The translations under genes and the position numbers were made by a program. A stretch of 64,000 nucleotides of DNA. Origin: Fluviicola sp. (GTDB lineage: Bacteria; Bacteroidota; Bacteroidia; Flavobacteriales_D; Crocinitomicaceae). The notes under the pieces were generated by a model that was not told where the DNA came from, did no database searches, and worked only from the letters and a program-made list of their open reading frames with translations. The stretch's first letter is position 1; every line of letters begins with the position of its first letter. Below, one piece after another: positions 43,890 to 53,154 of the stretch. Where the stretch lies: the NCBI GenBank assembly GCA_031260455.1, contig JAIRJW010000048.1, forward strand, positions 1-64,000, in the 5' to 3' direction.

Positions 43890-45221
43890 TCAGATCACTC
43901 CTTTCGCCTTCAATTCCAGGTATTTATTGATGGAATTAATCGAAAGATCTTCCGGCTTGGAAAGAATAGCCTGGATTCCGTTCCGGCGCAATTCGCGGGT
44001 AATGTTCCATTTCACGTTTGACATTTTATCTGCAATGGTTGCCTCGATGAGTTCTTTGTGCGTATGAACCGGTTGCTGGGCCAATTCCTGCAATTCGTTG
44101 TTCTGGAAGAAGATCACTATAAGCACATGCCGCTTATTGAGCCGCTGGAGCATGGGTAAAGCCCTGCGCATAGCAAATTCACTTTCAAAATTGGTGTAAA
44201 GCAATAAAAGGGAACGCGTTTTGACCTGCTTGCGAATCGTTTGGTACAGCAATTCGAAATTGGCTTCCCTGAATAGTGTTTTCTGGTTGAACAAGCTTTC
44301 CAGAATGCGCTTCAGCTGGCCCTGATTGCGCTCTGCAGGAATTATTGAACCCATTTTGTCGGAGAAAGTAATCAATCCGGCGCGATCTCCTTTTCTCAAT
44401 GCAATGTTGGTGAAAACAAGGGTCGAATTGACCGCATAATCCAGCATAGTCATTTTGTTGAAAGCAAGCTGCATCGGACGGCTCTTGTCGATTATGCAGT
44501 AAACTGGTTGCGAACGTTCTTCCTGGTATTGGTTCACCATCAATTCGTTCTTACGGCTGGTAGCTTTCCAGTTAACGGTCCGGATATCATCGCCCTGCAC
44601 GTAGTTACGGATTTGTTCAAATTCACTGGTATTCCCAATCCGGCGCACTTTTTTGATTCCCTGTGAAACAGTTTGCTGGTTGAAAACCTTCAATTCATAT
44701 TGCTTCATTTGCAAAACAGAAGGATAAACCTCTACTTTTTCTACCAGTGGAATGACAATTCTTCTTTGTGCAAGAAAGAGAGCAGAGCGTACGAAAATAA
44801 CCACATCCCGGAATTCGTACTCCCCACGTTCGGTAGGAATGAAAGAATATGGGAAGTTTTTTACCTTTTTCGGAAGCAAAACCGCATTCCAGGCTTGGGA
44901 TCTTTTCTGCATAAAAAGCGGATAACCTTCATAAATGCTAACCTGAAGCGGTTGAGCTGTCTGGTTCAGAATAGAAACAACGACTTTATTTTCATCTCCC
45001 AGGTTCATGTGCTGCAGGTACCTGCGCTGTACGCGGACCGGTTCTTTGAATAAGTTCACAAGCAATACATCCAGAACCAGGGCAAAAAGTAATACAAAGA
45101 GTATTGTTTTACCGATGACTCCCAGGAAAGGAACAAAGAATGCTCCGCCTGTAAGCACAATTCCAATTCCTGCAACGAGGAAAAAGAACCGTGTGAGATG
45201 TAAACCTGTGAGTAATTTCAT
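43890..45221 (-). CDS. DUF58 / vWA-like membrane protein
   Basis: The 443-residue protein has two N-terminal membrane helices (about 8-28 and 33-50). A beta-rich periplasm- or cytoplasm-facing segment leads into the DUF58 core (RNYVQGDDIRTVNWKATSR). The vWA-type metal site is IIDKSRPM (DxSxxM), followed by GDRAGLITFS. DUF58 proteins work with MoxR AAA ATPases in protein or metal-cofactor assembly and stress resistance. Its ATG overlaps the moxR stop by one base (TAATG), the last step of a five-gene coupled operon. Confidence 0.88.
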   Translation of the reverse strand: MKLLTGLHLTRFFFLVAGIGIVLTGGAFFVPFLGVIGKTILFVLLFALVLDVLLVNLFKEPVRVQRRYLQHMNLGDENKVVVSILNQTAQPLQVSIYEGYPLFMQKRSQAWNAVLLPKKVKNFPYSFIPTERGEYEFRDVVIFVRSALFLAQRRIVIPLVEKVEVYPSVLQMKQYELKVFNQQTVSQGIKKVRRIGNTSEFEQIRNYVQGDDIRTVNWKATSRKNELMVNQYQEERSQPVYCIIDKSRPMQLAFNKMTMLDYAVNSTLVFTNIALRKGDRAGLITFSDKMGSIIPAERNQGQLKRILESLFNQKTLFREANFELLYQTIRKQVKTRSLLLLYTNFESEFAMRRALPMLQRLNKRHVLIVIFFQNNELQELAQQPVHTHKELIEATIADKMSNVKWNITRELRRNGIQAILSKPEDLSINSINKYLELKAKGVI

Positions 45222-46342
45222 TAACGTGGTACTTCGATTGTTTGAAGAATTTCGCGAATCACCTCTTCAATGTGGGTTCCTTCCATTTCCGCTTCCGGAG
45301 TCAGAATCAAACGGTGGTTTAATACATGAATCGTCACAAATTGAATGTCGTCCGGTGTTACGAAATCCCTTCCGCGAATCGCTGCAAATGCTTTCGATGC
45401 TTTCAGAATGGACAGTGAAGCACGCGGAGAACCCCCCAGGTACAATTTGGAATGATTACGTGTTTTATTCACAATCTGTGCAATGTACTGGATCAGGCGA
45501 TCTTCAATGATGATTTTTTCTACCACGGTCTGTACCTTGCGAAGCTCGTCAGCGGTGAAAACCGCCTGGATCTGATCCAGGTCCGGAGCCTGGATTTGTT
45601 CCTTGTACCTGGTCAGGATCAGTGTTTCCTCATCCAGAGTCGGGTAATCCAGCTTGATCTTGAAGAGAAAACGGTCTAATTGTGCTTCGGGAAGATTGTA
45701 AGTTCCTTCCTGCTCAACCGGGTTTTGTGTGGCGATTACCAGGAAGGGGAACGACATTTCATAGCGTGTTCCGTCGTAAGTGATTTGTCTTTCTTCCATT
45801 ACTTCGAACAAGGCCGCTTGTGTCTTGGCAGGAGCGCGGTTGATCTCATCAATCAGTACGATATTGGAAAAAACCGGGCCTTTCTTGAAGTTGAAAGAGC
45901 CGTCTTTCATGCTGAATACCGATGTTCCGATCACATCGGAAGGCATTAAATCCGGGGTAAACTGGATTCGGGAAAAATCCACGTGAAGTACTTTCGAAAG
46001 TGCTTTGGAAGACAGGGTTTTCGCTACTCCCGGAACACCTTCCAGCAGGATATGCCCGTTGGAGAAAATCCCCGCTAAAAGCAATTCGATCATCTCGGAT
46101 TGCCCGATGACATATTTGCGCATTTCTTCGCGGACACGATTCACTTTATTGGCAACCCAAAGCAGTTCGGTTTGATCCCGCTGTACAAAAGAAGGTGTTT
46201 CCTCCGTTTGCAAAGCTGGTTCTTCATACGATAAAGGGCTTGCCTGTTCCTGCGGAGTGGCATTTGCTGAAGAAGATTCTTTCGAATGATCTTCGTTACC
46301 CGGCATGTAAGCCGATAAATCGTTATTTCCTTCCTGGGTCAT
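45221..46342 (-). CDS. MoxR family AAA+ ATPase
   Basis: The 373-residue protein has a 60-residue acidic, low-complexity N-terminus before the AAA+ core. Walker A is EGVPGVAKT, Walker B is LIDEINRAPAK, sensor and arginine regions include FLVIATQNPVEQEGTY and EAQLDRFLFKI, and the lid domain has GGSPRASLSILKASKA. MoxR ATPases act as chaperones together with vWA/DUF58 partners, here encoded next door. It overlaps the upstream DUF4350 gene by four bases (ATGA). The long disordered N-terminus is unusual compared with the roughly 320-residue family norm. Confidence 0.93.
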   Translation of the reverse strand: MTQEGNNDLSAYMPGNEDHSKESSSANATPQEQASPLSYEEPALQTEETPSFVQRDQTELLWVANKVNRVREEMRKYVIGQSEMIELLLAGIFSNGHILLEGVPGVAKTLSSKALSKVLHVDFSRIQFTPDLMPSDVIGTSVFSMKDGSFNFKKGPVFSNIVLIDEINRAPAKTQAALFEVMEERQITYDGTRYEMSFPFLVIATQNPVEQEGTYNLPEAQLDRFLFKIKLDYPTLDEETLILTRYKEQIQAPDLDQIQAVFTADELRKVQTVVEKIIIEDRLIQYIAQIVNKTRNHSKLYLGGSPRASLSILKASKAFAAIRGRDFVTPDDIQFVTIHVLNHRLILTPEAEMEGTHIEEVIREILQTIEVPR

Positions 46343-48021
46343 GATTTATGAAGTTTAATGAATTCTACAAATTGGTTTAAGGCAGATTTTGCTCTTCCGG
46401 AAAGCAGCGTCTGACGTATGGTAAAGGTATTTCCATCCTCGCATTCAAAGAGAATATATGTTTTTCCAATCCTGCAATGGATGGTCTGGTTTAATGAAAC
46501 AGCACGTTTTCCTGCTACAAGCCCGTACACTACCAGTTCATTTGCCCGGATAACCGCCGTAGGAATACGAATATAGCGCGAGGCAAAATAAATCACAAGA
46601 ATAGCCGGGATGACCAGAATTATCCCAATTCCACCTCCCTGTGAAAGAATGTATAAACCACGCATCAGAGACAGGATTCCTGTCAGGAGAATGAATGCAC
46701 CTACATACAAGGATTTATTCAGTGAAATTTCCTTGTCTGAAGCGACAAATTTCTCCGTCTGGCGAATGATTCCCGTTGTGAGGTAGAATTCCCGGATTTT
46801 AGTGTAAACCAAGCCCAGATGTTTGTTGTCTACATGATTTTTTCCCGGATCCAGGCTTTGGACAATGTCCATGATTTTTTCGGAATCATAGGGAACTTTT
46901 GCAATGAGCTTTTCTAAATTCTGTTCCAGGCTTTCTTTTTTGGACAGATCTACATAAAAGTGTTTGTTGATTGTTGCATAGAAATTTTTCCGTATGACCT
47001 GTAAAACTCCGATCGGAGAGTTCCGGGAAATGTAGATGGAACTCAGCGTTTCCACAAAGGCAAGCGACATGTTTCTTTTCTCTGAGTATCCCGGTAAAAC
47101 TTCTTCTTTGCGTTTTGCTCTGAAAAGAACATAAAACAACAGTAGCAAGATCAGCAGTAAAAACGCCAGGCGAAGTGATGGATTTTTCAGGATGAGCTGA
47201 ATCAGCGAGGTGTCTTCCTTTTCCGCCCCATTGGCATTTTCATCCGAACCAGCCTGTATATTACTGGAATTGTTGATCCCGCAGGTGAGGAAAATAACCG
47301 GTTTATCTCTCGGAATCTTGTTCAGAACGATGCGGGCATGAGCATAACCGTTGGGCTGGATCACCTGGTAATTTTCAAACAAATCCGGAACGGAATGGAG
47401 GTGGACCTTTCCCTTGTGATGCTTTTCATAAAACGCAATCGGGTGTTTCATGGCAAACATGTAAGAACGATAACTGGTATCAATGATTTCTGTTTCAGAG
47501 AAGGAATACCAGTCTCCACTGATGGTATCGTTTTCGTACACGTTATAAAAAGACAAGGTTGTATCCCCGATCCAGGCAAAAAGGACCTTACTGTAATCCC
47601 AGTAGAAAGCGTTTTCTTTGAAATGTCTTTGATACAGGTTAGAGGTAAGATGATTGAAACTGATGTAAACCGTTGCTCCGTTGTCAGAATACTGCATGAT
47701 GGAGTCGTAGGAATCATTTTTCAATCCAAACTCATCTCCGATAAATAAGTATGTAGCTTCCCGGTGATTCGGAATCTTTTCCAGGTCTGACCAGTGTTTT
47801 AAGTTATAAATGGAGTCTTTGACATGTACGTCGAGCAATTTCATGAAAAAGGAAATGTTCCTCGGGTTCGGGTCTTTCAGATCGTAGGTTTTTTTCCAGT
47901 CTGAACTGTATTGTTTCGAATGGTATTTGGAATTGATTTCTCCACTGCTGTCGAGTAACCAAACTACTAGCCCGATCAACAGCGCAAATGCCAAAAATGA
48001 GATGATGACTTTTCTGTTCAT
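46339..48021 (-). CDS. DUF4350 protein with C-terminal membrane and PH-like region
   Basis: The 560-residue protein has an N-terminal helix (about 5-25). A DUF4350 domain (about 40-265) has LDVHVKDSIYNLKHW, ATYLFIGDEFGL and PVIFLTCGI near its end. A second helix (about 288-308, LAFLLLILLLLFYVLF) and a cytoplasmic segment of about 120 residues follow. Two further helices at about 430-480 lead to a beta-rich tail (ANELVVYGLVAGKRAVSLNQ, HCRIGKTYILFECEDGNTFTI) that looks like a bacterial PH domain. The latter part goes beyond the usual DUF4350 protein. Its start overlaps the DUF4129 stop (TAATG). Confidence 0.75.
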   Translation of the reverse strand: MNRKVIISFLAFALLIGLVVWLLDSSGEINSKYHSKQYSSDWKKTYDLKDPNPRNISFFMKLLDVHVKDSIYNLKHWSDLEKIPNHREATYLFIGDEFGLKNDSYDSIMQYSDNGATVYISFNHLTSNLYQRHFKENAFYWDYSKVLFAWIGDTTLSFYNVYENDTISGDWYSFSETEIIDTSYRSYMFAMKHPIAFYEKHHKGKVHLHSVPDLFENYQVIQPNGYAHARIVLNKIPRDKPVIFLTCGINNSSNIQAGSDENANGAEKEDTSLIQLILKNPSLRLAFLLLILLLLFYVLFRAKRKEEVLPGYSEKRNMSLAFVETLSSIYISRNSPIGVLQVIRKNFYATINKHFYVDLSKKESLEQNLEKLIAKVPYDSEKIMDIVQSLDPGKNHVDNKHLGLVYTKIREFYLTTGIIRQTEKFVASDKEISLNKSLYVGAFILLTGILSLMRGLYILSQGGGIGIILVIPAILVIYFASRYIRIPTAVIRANELVVYGLVAGKRAVSLNQTIHCRIGKTYILFECEDGNTFTIRQTLLSGRAKSALNQFVEFIKLHKS

Positions 48022-48878
48022 TAGGCGTTTTCAAGGATTTGGAAAGCCGATTTTAGCTTTGGTTCAATCATCTGGTAGTTTTGTGCATTGATGGAATAGT
48101 CACCATACCAAACCAGGTCGTAAATCGAAACGATTTGTTCAAATTCTCTTGCTCCCGGCTGGCCTTGCACTTCGGTGATGTAATGTATGTTGGTTTTTTC
48201 CTTTTTCCAGAAAATCCGTTTGCGTTGGATGAGTTCTTTCATAGCAGAAAGGAAATAAATCCGTACGCATTCTTTGTAATTGCCTTGATTTGTAGCTTCT
48301 TCCAGGCGCAGTTCCAATTCCGTTTTCGTGATTTCGGCCGGATTCAGATCCGCTGTCAGTGCTTCAAAGGGAATAGTTTTCACACGCGGGCTGCGGTTTT
48401 TGATCAGGTAGTAAACTAAGATTGCCAAAGCAACAAGGAGTATGATAACCCCTAACCATTTCCAGAAATCTGTTGAAATATTTGGTTCATTTAAGTCTGG
48501 TATTTTTGGAGCATTGAAATCCGGAATATCAATCGGTTCGGAAGGTTCAATATTCGGATCTTCCTGAATAGATCCGGTTCCGCCATTACTGCCGCTTTTT
48601 CCCTGCTCCATGTCCTTCGGAGAATAGGGAGTTCCCTGGTAAGGTTTGGTTGTTCCGTTCGGACTTCCGGAACCGAATGAAGAGGATTCATTAATGGAAG
48701 ACGGACTCTGGTAATAATCAGATTCCGGGCCTTTGTATTTTTCAGATTGTTTGTAGCCGTTTTCTTCCCGGAGCTGACTCCATTTTTCACGGGTACTGGA
48801 CTCCTTGTCCTTTTTTTGAGCTGTGAGAACAAAAGGCCAGATGAAAAACAGGATACTATGGAGAAACCATTTATTCAA
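48021..48878 (-). CDS. DUF4129 membrane protein
   Basis: The 285-residue protein is best read from TTG 48878, eight bases inside the end of the SpoIIM gene. This gives a proper signal sequence (MNKWFLHSILFFIWPFVLTAQ with a break after WP). No ATG is available; the longer frame begins at another TTG (48926) and has no signal at its start. A low-complexity Ser/Gly/Pro-rich segment follows, then one membrane helix (about 143-163, LGVIILLVALAILVYYLI). The C-terminal DUF4129 domain contains RIYFLSAMKELIQRKRIFW and YDLVWYGDYSINAQNY. Function unknown beyond the association with MoxR/DUF58. Confidence 0.78.
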   Translation of the reverse strand: MNKWFLHSILFFIWPFVLTAQKKDKESSTREKWSQLREENGYKQSEKYKGPESDYYQSPSSINESSSFGSGSPNGTTKPYQGTPYSPKDMEQGKSGSNGGTGSIQEDPNIEPSEPIDIPDFNAPKIPDLNEPNISTDFWKWLGVIILLVALAILVYYLIKNRSPRVKTIPFEALTADLNPAEITKTELELRLEEATNQGNYKECVRIYFLSAMKELIQRKRIFWKKEKTNIHYITEVQGQPGAREFEQIVSIYDLVWYGDYSINAQNYQMIEPKLKSAFQILENA

Positions 48879-50796
48879 AATCCAGAGAAGTTTCCTGATA
48901 GCGTTTGCGCTTTCCGAAGTTGGCAAATTGTTTTTTCAGTCCGATCGACTGGCTTTGTTCCTGGGATGTGCAGAACAGAAATCCCATTTGGATCACAAAG
49001 AGAGGAAGGGTGAACAGGACGAAGAGTACGTAGACAATCTGGCGGACAATGTTTGCCGGAACCATGAAATCATCCGTGTAATAACGTGAAACGTTTTTGA
49101 TGAAATCCGCTAGTTTATCCAAAAAATCTTCCATAGCCGGTTCACGCATGAAATTGACTTCCTGGTAGCTGAATACAGCTGCAATCGGTTGTGCAAAAAT
49201 GAAGAGAACCAGACTCATAACAGAAATTCCCAGTAATACATTTCCATAATTTCTTGTTCCGTATCTGAATCCGTTTCCGAAACGTTTCCGGAATGAGGAC
49301 TCTTCCCCCAATCCAACGGAAGAAGCCTGTAACCAGAAGAATGGTGCGAGGAATAGTACAAAGAACATCCAATACCACGGAAGATAGAACAGGATCAGGA
49401 AAAGGAAACTCAGTCCCAGCCAGGTTCCCGGCAATTTTTGAAGCATGAATTTCACGAAGGTTTTCAGGTTGGCTTTTTGTTCCTGATTTTTAAAGTGATA
49501 GAGAATCGAAAGCGTGAAAATACTGAGAATAATACTCCATACGAAGGTGACTACAAAATCACTGATAGATTTCACGTCAAAGCCCATGATAATGCTCAGC
49601 TGAGAAGCCCAGTCGTATTCGTATTGATGAGTAAGATCCTGGTACCTGGTAAAATCCTGGAAAATAATAACTGCAGCAATGACCGGAATGGTCAGTACCA
49701 GGTTGTAGCGCATGATTTTTCCGATATGCGCACGATAAAACGAGAATGTATCTGAAAATACTTGTCCGAATGTCCGGATTTTGTTCAGGTCAAATACGTT
49801 GACATACGTTTTGATCGGAGGATTATTCTCGTGAACCAGTTCCGGGTAACGTCTTGCAACCACCAAAGGATAGACCACGTAGTAAAAAATGATAATTGCA
49901 AAAGAAATCGTGATAATAGCCCATTTGGACCAGTCTGCCAGTTCCTGGTAATTGTGCGTTACGAAACTTTCCAGGTAGCCAGCAGCTATCAGGAAAGGAA
50001 TCAGCGACATCATGATCTTCAGCCCGCGCTTGGCAGAAAGCTGTAAGCTTTGAAGCCTGGTATACGAACCGGGAAATAGCAGACCATTTCCGAGTGTGAT
50101 TCCCGCACCACCTGCAATGGTAATTGAGCTGATTTCAAATGCTCCGTGAATCCAGATTCCCAAAAACGAAACAATCAGCAATCCTTTCAGGTGAAAGAAA
50201 TACTGGAAAGCACCCAGCATGATTGAGTTGTTGAAAATCAGGATGTGGGTGCCAATTGTAAAGAAAATACCCGAAATGAAGGTGTAAAATGCAACGGTAA
50301 TGTTGTTGAGGGTGATATCAAAAAACATTTTAATCTGGGTATTGCTGTGATATACTCCCAGCGGATCACCTTTTTCAATGTTTTTTAAGGTCATTTCCAC
50401 ATAGCTGTCACCCATGATCATGCGTGGAAAATCTGGGTTGAAATGAGTAGAGATTGCTCCGACAACTGCCCAGAATAAAAAGACGAACAAAGCAAAGAAT
50501 AAATTTTTCCGCGCCCGGTAAATTTCCAGTGGGATTGATACCCGCCACACAGTAAATAATTTCCGGAAAGAGTCCTTTCGCTGTTTGTGCACCAGGTTAT
50601 GAACTCCCTGCGCAATCTGGTTGAGATAGACCCGAACCGTACGCTTGCTATAGAACGTTTGGGCATAGCTCAAATCATCTGTGATATCAGAGTACAAGTC
50701 TGCGATTTCTTCCGGATCACTGGTTTGGTTTGATGCCAAAGATTGGAATTTTTTCCATTTTTCTTTGTTTTGTTCTATGAAGGAGGTTTCTTTCAT
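48871..50796 (-). CDS. SpoIIM-family membrane protein fused to a second membrane domain
   Basis: The 641-residue protein starts at ATG 50796; a TATCTTTC box ends three bases before it, so the 15-codon extension upstream is not translated. The first half (about 1-320) is the SpoIIM-like (stage II sporulation M) domain with YSDITDDLSYAQTFY, a helical cytoplasmic start and five or six helices including GIWIHGAFEISSITIAGGAG. The second half (about 335-641) adds about six more helices (FWSIILSIFTLSILYHF-like, WYWMFFVLFLAPFFWL, VLLGISVMSLVLFIFAQPI). SpoIIM proteins are usually about 320 residues and are followed by a separate membrane protein; here the two appear joined. It is the first gene of the SpoIIM-DUF4129-DUF4350-MoxR-DUF58 operon. 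Confidence 0.82.
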   Translation of the reverse strand: MKETSFIEQNKEKWKKFQSLASNQTSDPEEIADLYSDITDDLSYAQTFYSKRTVRVYLNQIAQGVHNLVHKQRKDSFRKLFTVWRVSIPLEIYRARKNLFFALFVFLFWAVVGAISTHFNPDFPRMIMGDSYVEMTLKNIEKGDPLGVYHSNTQIKMFFDITLNNITVAFYTFISGIFFTIGTHILIFNNSIMLGAFQYFFHLKGLLIVSFLGIWIHGAFEISSITIAGGAGITLGNGLLFPGSYTRLQSLQLSAKRGLKIMMSLIPFLIAAGYLESFVTHNYQELADWSKWAIITISFAIIIFYYVVYPLVVARRYPELVHENNPPIKTYVNVFDLNKIRTFGQVFSDTFSFYRAHIGKIMRYNLVLTIPVIAAVIIFQDFTRYQDLTHQYEYDWASQLSIIMGFDVKSISDFVVTFVWSIILSIFTLSILYHFKNQEQKANLKTFVKFMLQKLPGTWLGLSFLFLILFYLPWYWMFFVLFLAPFFWLQASSVGLGEESSFRKRFGNGFRYGTRNYGNVLLGISVMSLVLFIFAQPIAAVFSYQEVNFMREPAMEDFLDKLADFIKNVSRYYTDDFMVPANIVRQIVYVLFVLFTLPLFVIQMGFLFCTSQEQSQSIGLKKQFANFGKRKRYQETSLDFE

Positions 50797-50799
50797 CTG

Positions 50800-50807
50800 G
50801 AAAGATA
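50800..50807 (-). promoter_or_regulatory. -7-like box TATCTTTC at the start of the MoxR operon
   Basis: One mismatch to TAnnTTTG, three bases before ATG 50796. Predicts a near-leaderless polycistronic mRNA. Confidence 0.4.
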
Positions 50808-50930
50808 AAAATAGTTTTTTATTGAATCCGTACAGCATCACTCTCTGAAATTTTTAAAGTGATAAAGTTTGAAGATTCAGGAAGTTGAAAAAGTTCAGAA
50901 AGATTAACCTTTTGAACTCTTTTATCCCTG

Positions 50931-51977
50931 CTATTTTTTCTTGGAAGCTTTATGAGAAATCTCGAATTTCCCAATTTTCAGAAAGAAGCCACCTTTTTCA
51001 GTTTCAGTGGCTTTTCCTGTTTTGAAATCTATCGAGGTGTTTGTTTTTTCGGAGATTGTATTTGTAATGCCCGGAATCGGGTTTTTCATGTTTGAGCTTC
51101 CTGTATTATTTGAAGCCAGGTCTTTGTTTGGAGCCTTATCCATGTCGTTGTTTAAAGCCGGGGCAACGGGTTGCTTGCTATCGTTCACCTGGGGCAGAAT
51201 GGTCGGATGGTGTGGCTGTGCTGTATTATCTACCAATTGGTTTTGATTTTTAATCACTTCAGGTTCCGGAGCGAATGGTGTTTCTTTCAGCGTATGGAAT
51301 ACTTTTTTCTCAGGAGCTTGAGCTGGGATAGTTTTCACTGCTACCACACGGTTTTGTTCTTCGATGATCTGTGAATCTTCAATAGCTGAACCTTGTGTTT
51401 GTATTTTTCCGGGTTGTCCTTTCACGGATTTTTCCGGACGACTGTTCGCTATGGCATTCGGATGCTTTTCTTTGCTTCCCGAGCCACCTGTGAGCTGGAA
51501 AAACAAAATCAGTATAGCAGCAGCACTTGTTCCGGCAACCAGCAATCGCCAGGAAACAAAGACAATCTCTTTTCGTTTCAGGTCTTCCTTATTTTCGTAA
51601 ACTACTGTGTGTGGTGCAAGGCGTGTTTCCTGGTATATTTCAATGATTTTCTGTGCCTCAGGATGTTTCGATACGTAAGCATTCAATTGTGTATTTTCCG
51701 TTTGTGAAAGCATATTTTCCGCATGACCTATTGCAAAATAATCCAGGTTTTCTGCAGAAATAATTCGGTTTTCTTCCTTTTTGAGCAATTCTTTTTCAAG
51801 TGGAGAAAGCAATTCGGGAGCATCATCCAGGAAGACTAATTCTTCGTCCTCCAGTTGCAATTCCGGGTGAGCAGCCAGGAACTCCTCAAATGCAATACGC
51901 CCGGAATCGGGAAGAATTCCTTCCAGGTAATCCAGATAATAGGATTCGTAATTATCGATATGAATGAGTTTTTTCAT
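50931..51977 (-). CDS. Membrane protein partner of the ECF sigma factor (anti-sigma-like)
   Basis: The 348-residue protein has a cytoplasmic N-terminal region of about 140 residues that is acidic and helical (YESYYLDYLEGILPDSGRIAF). One membrane helix (about 147-166) follows. The periplasmic tail is long, Pro/Asn/Lys-rich and probably disordered. Its ATG overlaps the sigma factor stop by four bases (ATGA), the usual arrangement for an anti-sigma factor. I see no zinc-finger motif (HxxxCxxC), so it belongs to a different class. Anti-sigma function is inferred from position and topology. Confidence 0.7.
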   Translation of the reverse strand: MKKLIHIDNYESYYLDYLEGILPDSGRIAFEEFLAAHPELQLEDEELVFLDDAPELLSPLEKELLKKEENRIISAENLDYFAIGHAENMLSQTENTQLNAYVSKHPEAQKIIEIYQETRLAPHTVVYENKEDLKRKEIVFVSWRLLVAGTSAAAILILFFQLTGGSGSKEKHPNAIANSRPEKSVKGQPGKIQTQGSAIEDSQIIEEQNRVVAVKTIPAQAPEKKVFHTLKETPFAPEPEVIKNQNQLVDNTAQPHHPTILPQVNDSKQPVAPALNNDMDKAPNKDLASNNTGSSNMKNPIPGITNTISEKTNTSIDFKTGKATETEKGGFFLKIGKFEISHKASKKK

Positions 51978-52459
51978 GCTACCAATTCTGTTGATTTGAG
52001 GTAGTTTTTCAAAGTTTGCCGTGCTCTGAAAATATACACTTTTACCTGCGATTCGTTTAGCGAAGTAATTTCCGCAATCTCATTGTAATTATATCCTTCA
52101 TAATCTCGCAGCAAAATAACTGTTTTTTGAATTTCCGGTAATTTGTTTACAGCTTCCTGTAAGGTCTTCTGAACATCAAATAAATGACTTAACGGATCAT
52201 CCTGTTTGACATTCTGCCCGTCGAAGCTACCCGATCTCTTTTCTTTTTTCAGTGTATCTACCAATTGATGATAAGCTGTTGTGAACAAATAGGATTTTGC
52301 TTTCAAAGCCTCAATGCTCTCATGTTTTTCCCAAACTTTGGAGAACGTATCCTGGACAATGTCCTCGGACAGCATTTTGTTTTGGGTGTGTTTAACTACA
52401 AACCGAAATAAATTATCAGCATACAATTCTACCGCTTTGTTATATTCTTTTCTGGTCAT
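51974..52459 (-). CDS. ECF-type RNA polymerase sigma factor
   Basis: The 161-residue sigma-70 family protein is taken from ATG 52459; the frame begins five codons earlier at a TTG. Region 2 includes YADNLFRFVVKHTQNKMLSE with DIVQDTFSKVWEKH, and region 4 has LPEIQKTVILLRDYEGYNYNEIA followed by NESQVKVYIFRARQTLKN, the helix-turn-helix; each segment lies at its expected place. A TAACTTTA box at 52498-52505 could be its promoter. With the coupled membrane protein it probably forms a signal-responsive regulatory pair. The target genes are unknown. Confidence 0.9.
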   Translation of the reverse strand: MTRKEYNKAVELYADNLFRFVVKHTQNKMLSEDIVQDTFSKVWEKHESIEALKAKSYLFTTAYHQLVDTLKKEKRSGSFDGQNVKQDDPLSHLFDVQKTLQEAVNKLPEIQKTVILLRDYEGYNYNEIAEITSLNESQVKVYIFRARQTLKNYLKSTELVA

Positions 52460-52497
52460 GTAGTTGTTTAACAAATCGTAAGACTGTTTGGCTCCGA

Positions 52498-52505
52498 TAA
52501 AGTTA
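52498..52505 (-). promoter_or_regulatory. -7-like box TAACTTTA before the ECF sigma gene
   Basis: One mismatch to TAnnTTTG on the minus strand, 38 bases upstream of ATG 52459. Confidence 0.35.
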
Positions 52506-52605
52506 CAGCACTTTTAAGGTTTTTTAAAAATTATTTCAAATCACTTATTTTTTAGTGAGTTATAAAAAGTTAAATTCGTACTAACGTTGAAATACTATTC
52601 CTAAT

Positions 52606-53055
52606 ATGAAGTTAATTGCTGTTTTGTTTTTGATCACTTGCAGTTTTTCTGTTTTAAGGGCGCAATGCGATGTGGAAGTTCGTGAGGCTTTCGGAGGAGT
52701 TTCTTCCATATCAGTATACAATACATATATTGCAATTGGGGCCATTGCGGATGCGTATGTCAATGAGGGGTATAATGCCGATCGCGTAAAAGAATTAATG
52801 GGGGAACAGACCAGTATGCTCCAGTCTGTGATTGATATGCTTTCCAAATGCCAGGTGGCAAAGAGCAACGGACTTAGTGATGATGATATCTTATATGTCA
52901 AGGAATTAATTGCGTGTCTGCAATCATTGAAAGGAGAAGCTCAGGGCTTAAGTGATTTTGTAATCGCAGGAAGTGAAGAGGCCCAGAATAGGTATAATCA
53001 GAACAGAGACAAGGCTTGGGGAGAGATATCTTCCTTGTTGGGTCTGAGGAAATGA
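52606..53055 (+). CDS. Small exported protein of unknown function
   Basis: The 149-residue product has a signal peptide (about 1-19, SFSVLRAQ). The mature part of about 130 residues is mostly helical, with three cysteines (AQCDVEV, SKCQVAK, IACLQSL) and a final IYSSLLGLRK-like amphipathic end. I do not recognise a family. It lies divergent from the sigma factor; a TAAATTCG box is at 52571-52578. It could belong to the sigma factor's regulon, but nothing in the sequence proves that. Confidence 0.6.
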   Translation: MKLIAVLFLITCSFSVLRAQCDVEVREAFGGVSSISVYNTYIAIGAIADAYVNEGYNADRVKELMGEQTSMLQSVIDMLSKCQVAKSNGLSDDDILYVKELIACLQSLKGEAQGLSDFVIAGSEEAQNRYNQNRDKAWGEISSLLGLRK

Positions 53056-53154
53056 TTCAGTAAGTAGCGATTACCAGATGCTGGTTCTGTTTGAATTATA
53101 GTGTCTTTATTGAATATTTGTTCAAAGGAATTTCAGAGATACTTTTAGAAGTAA

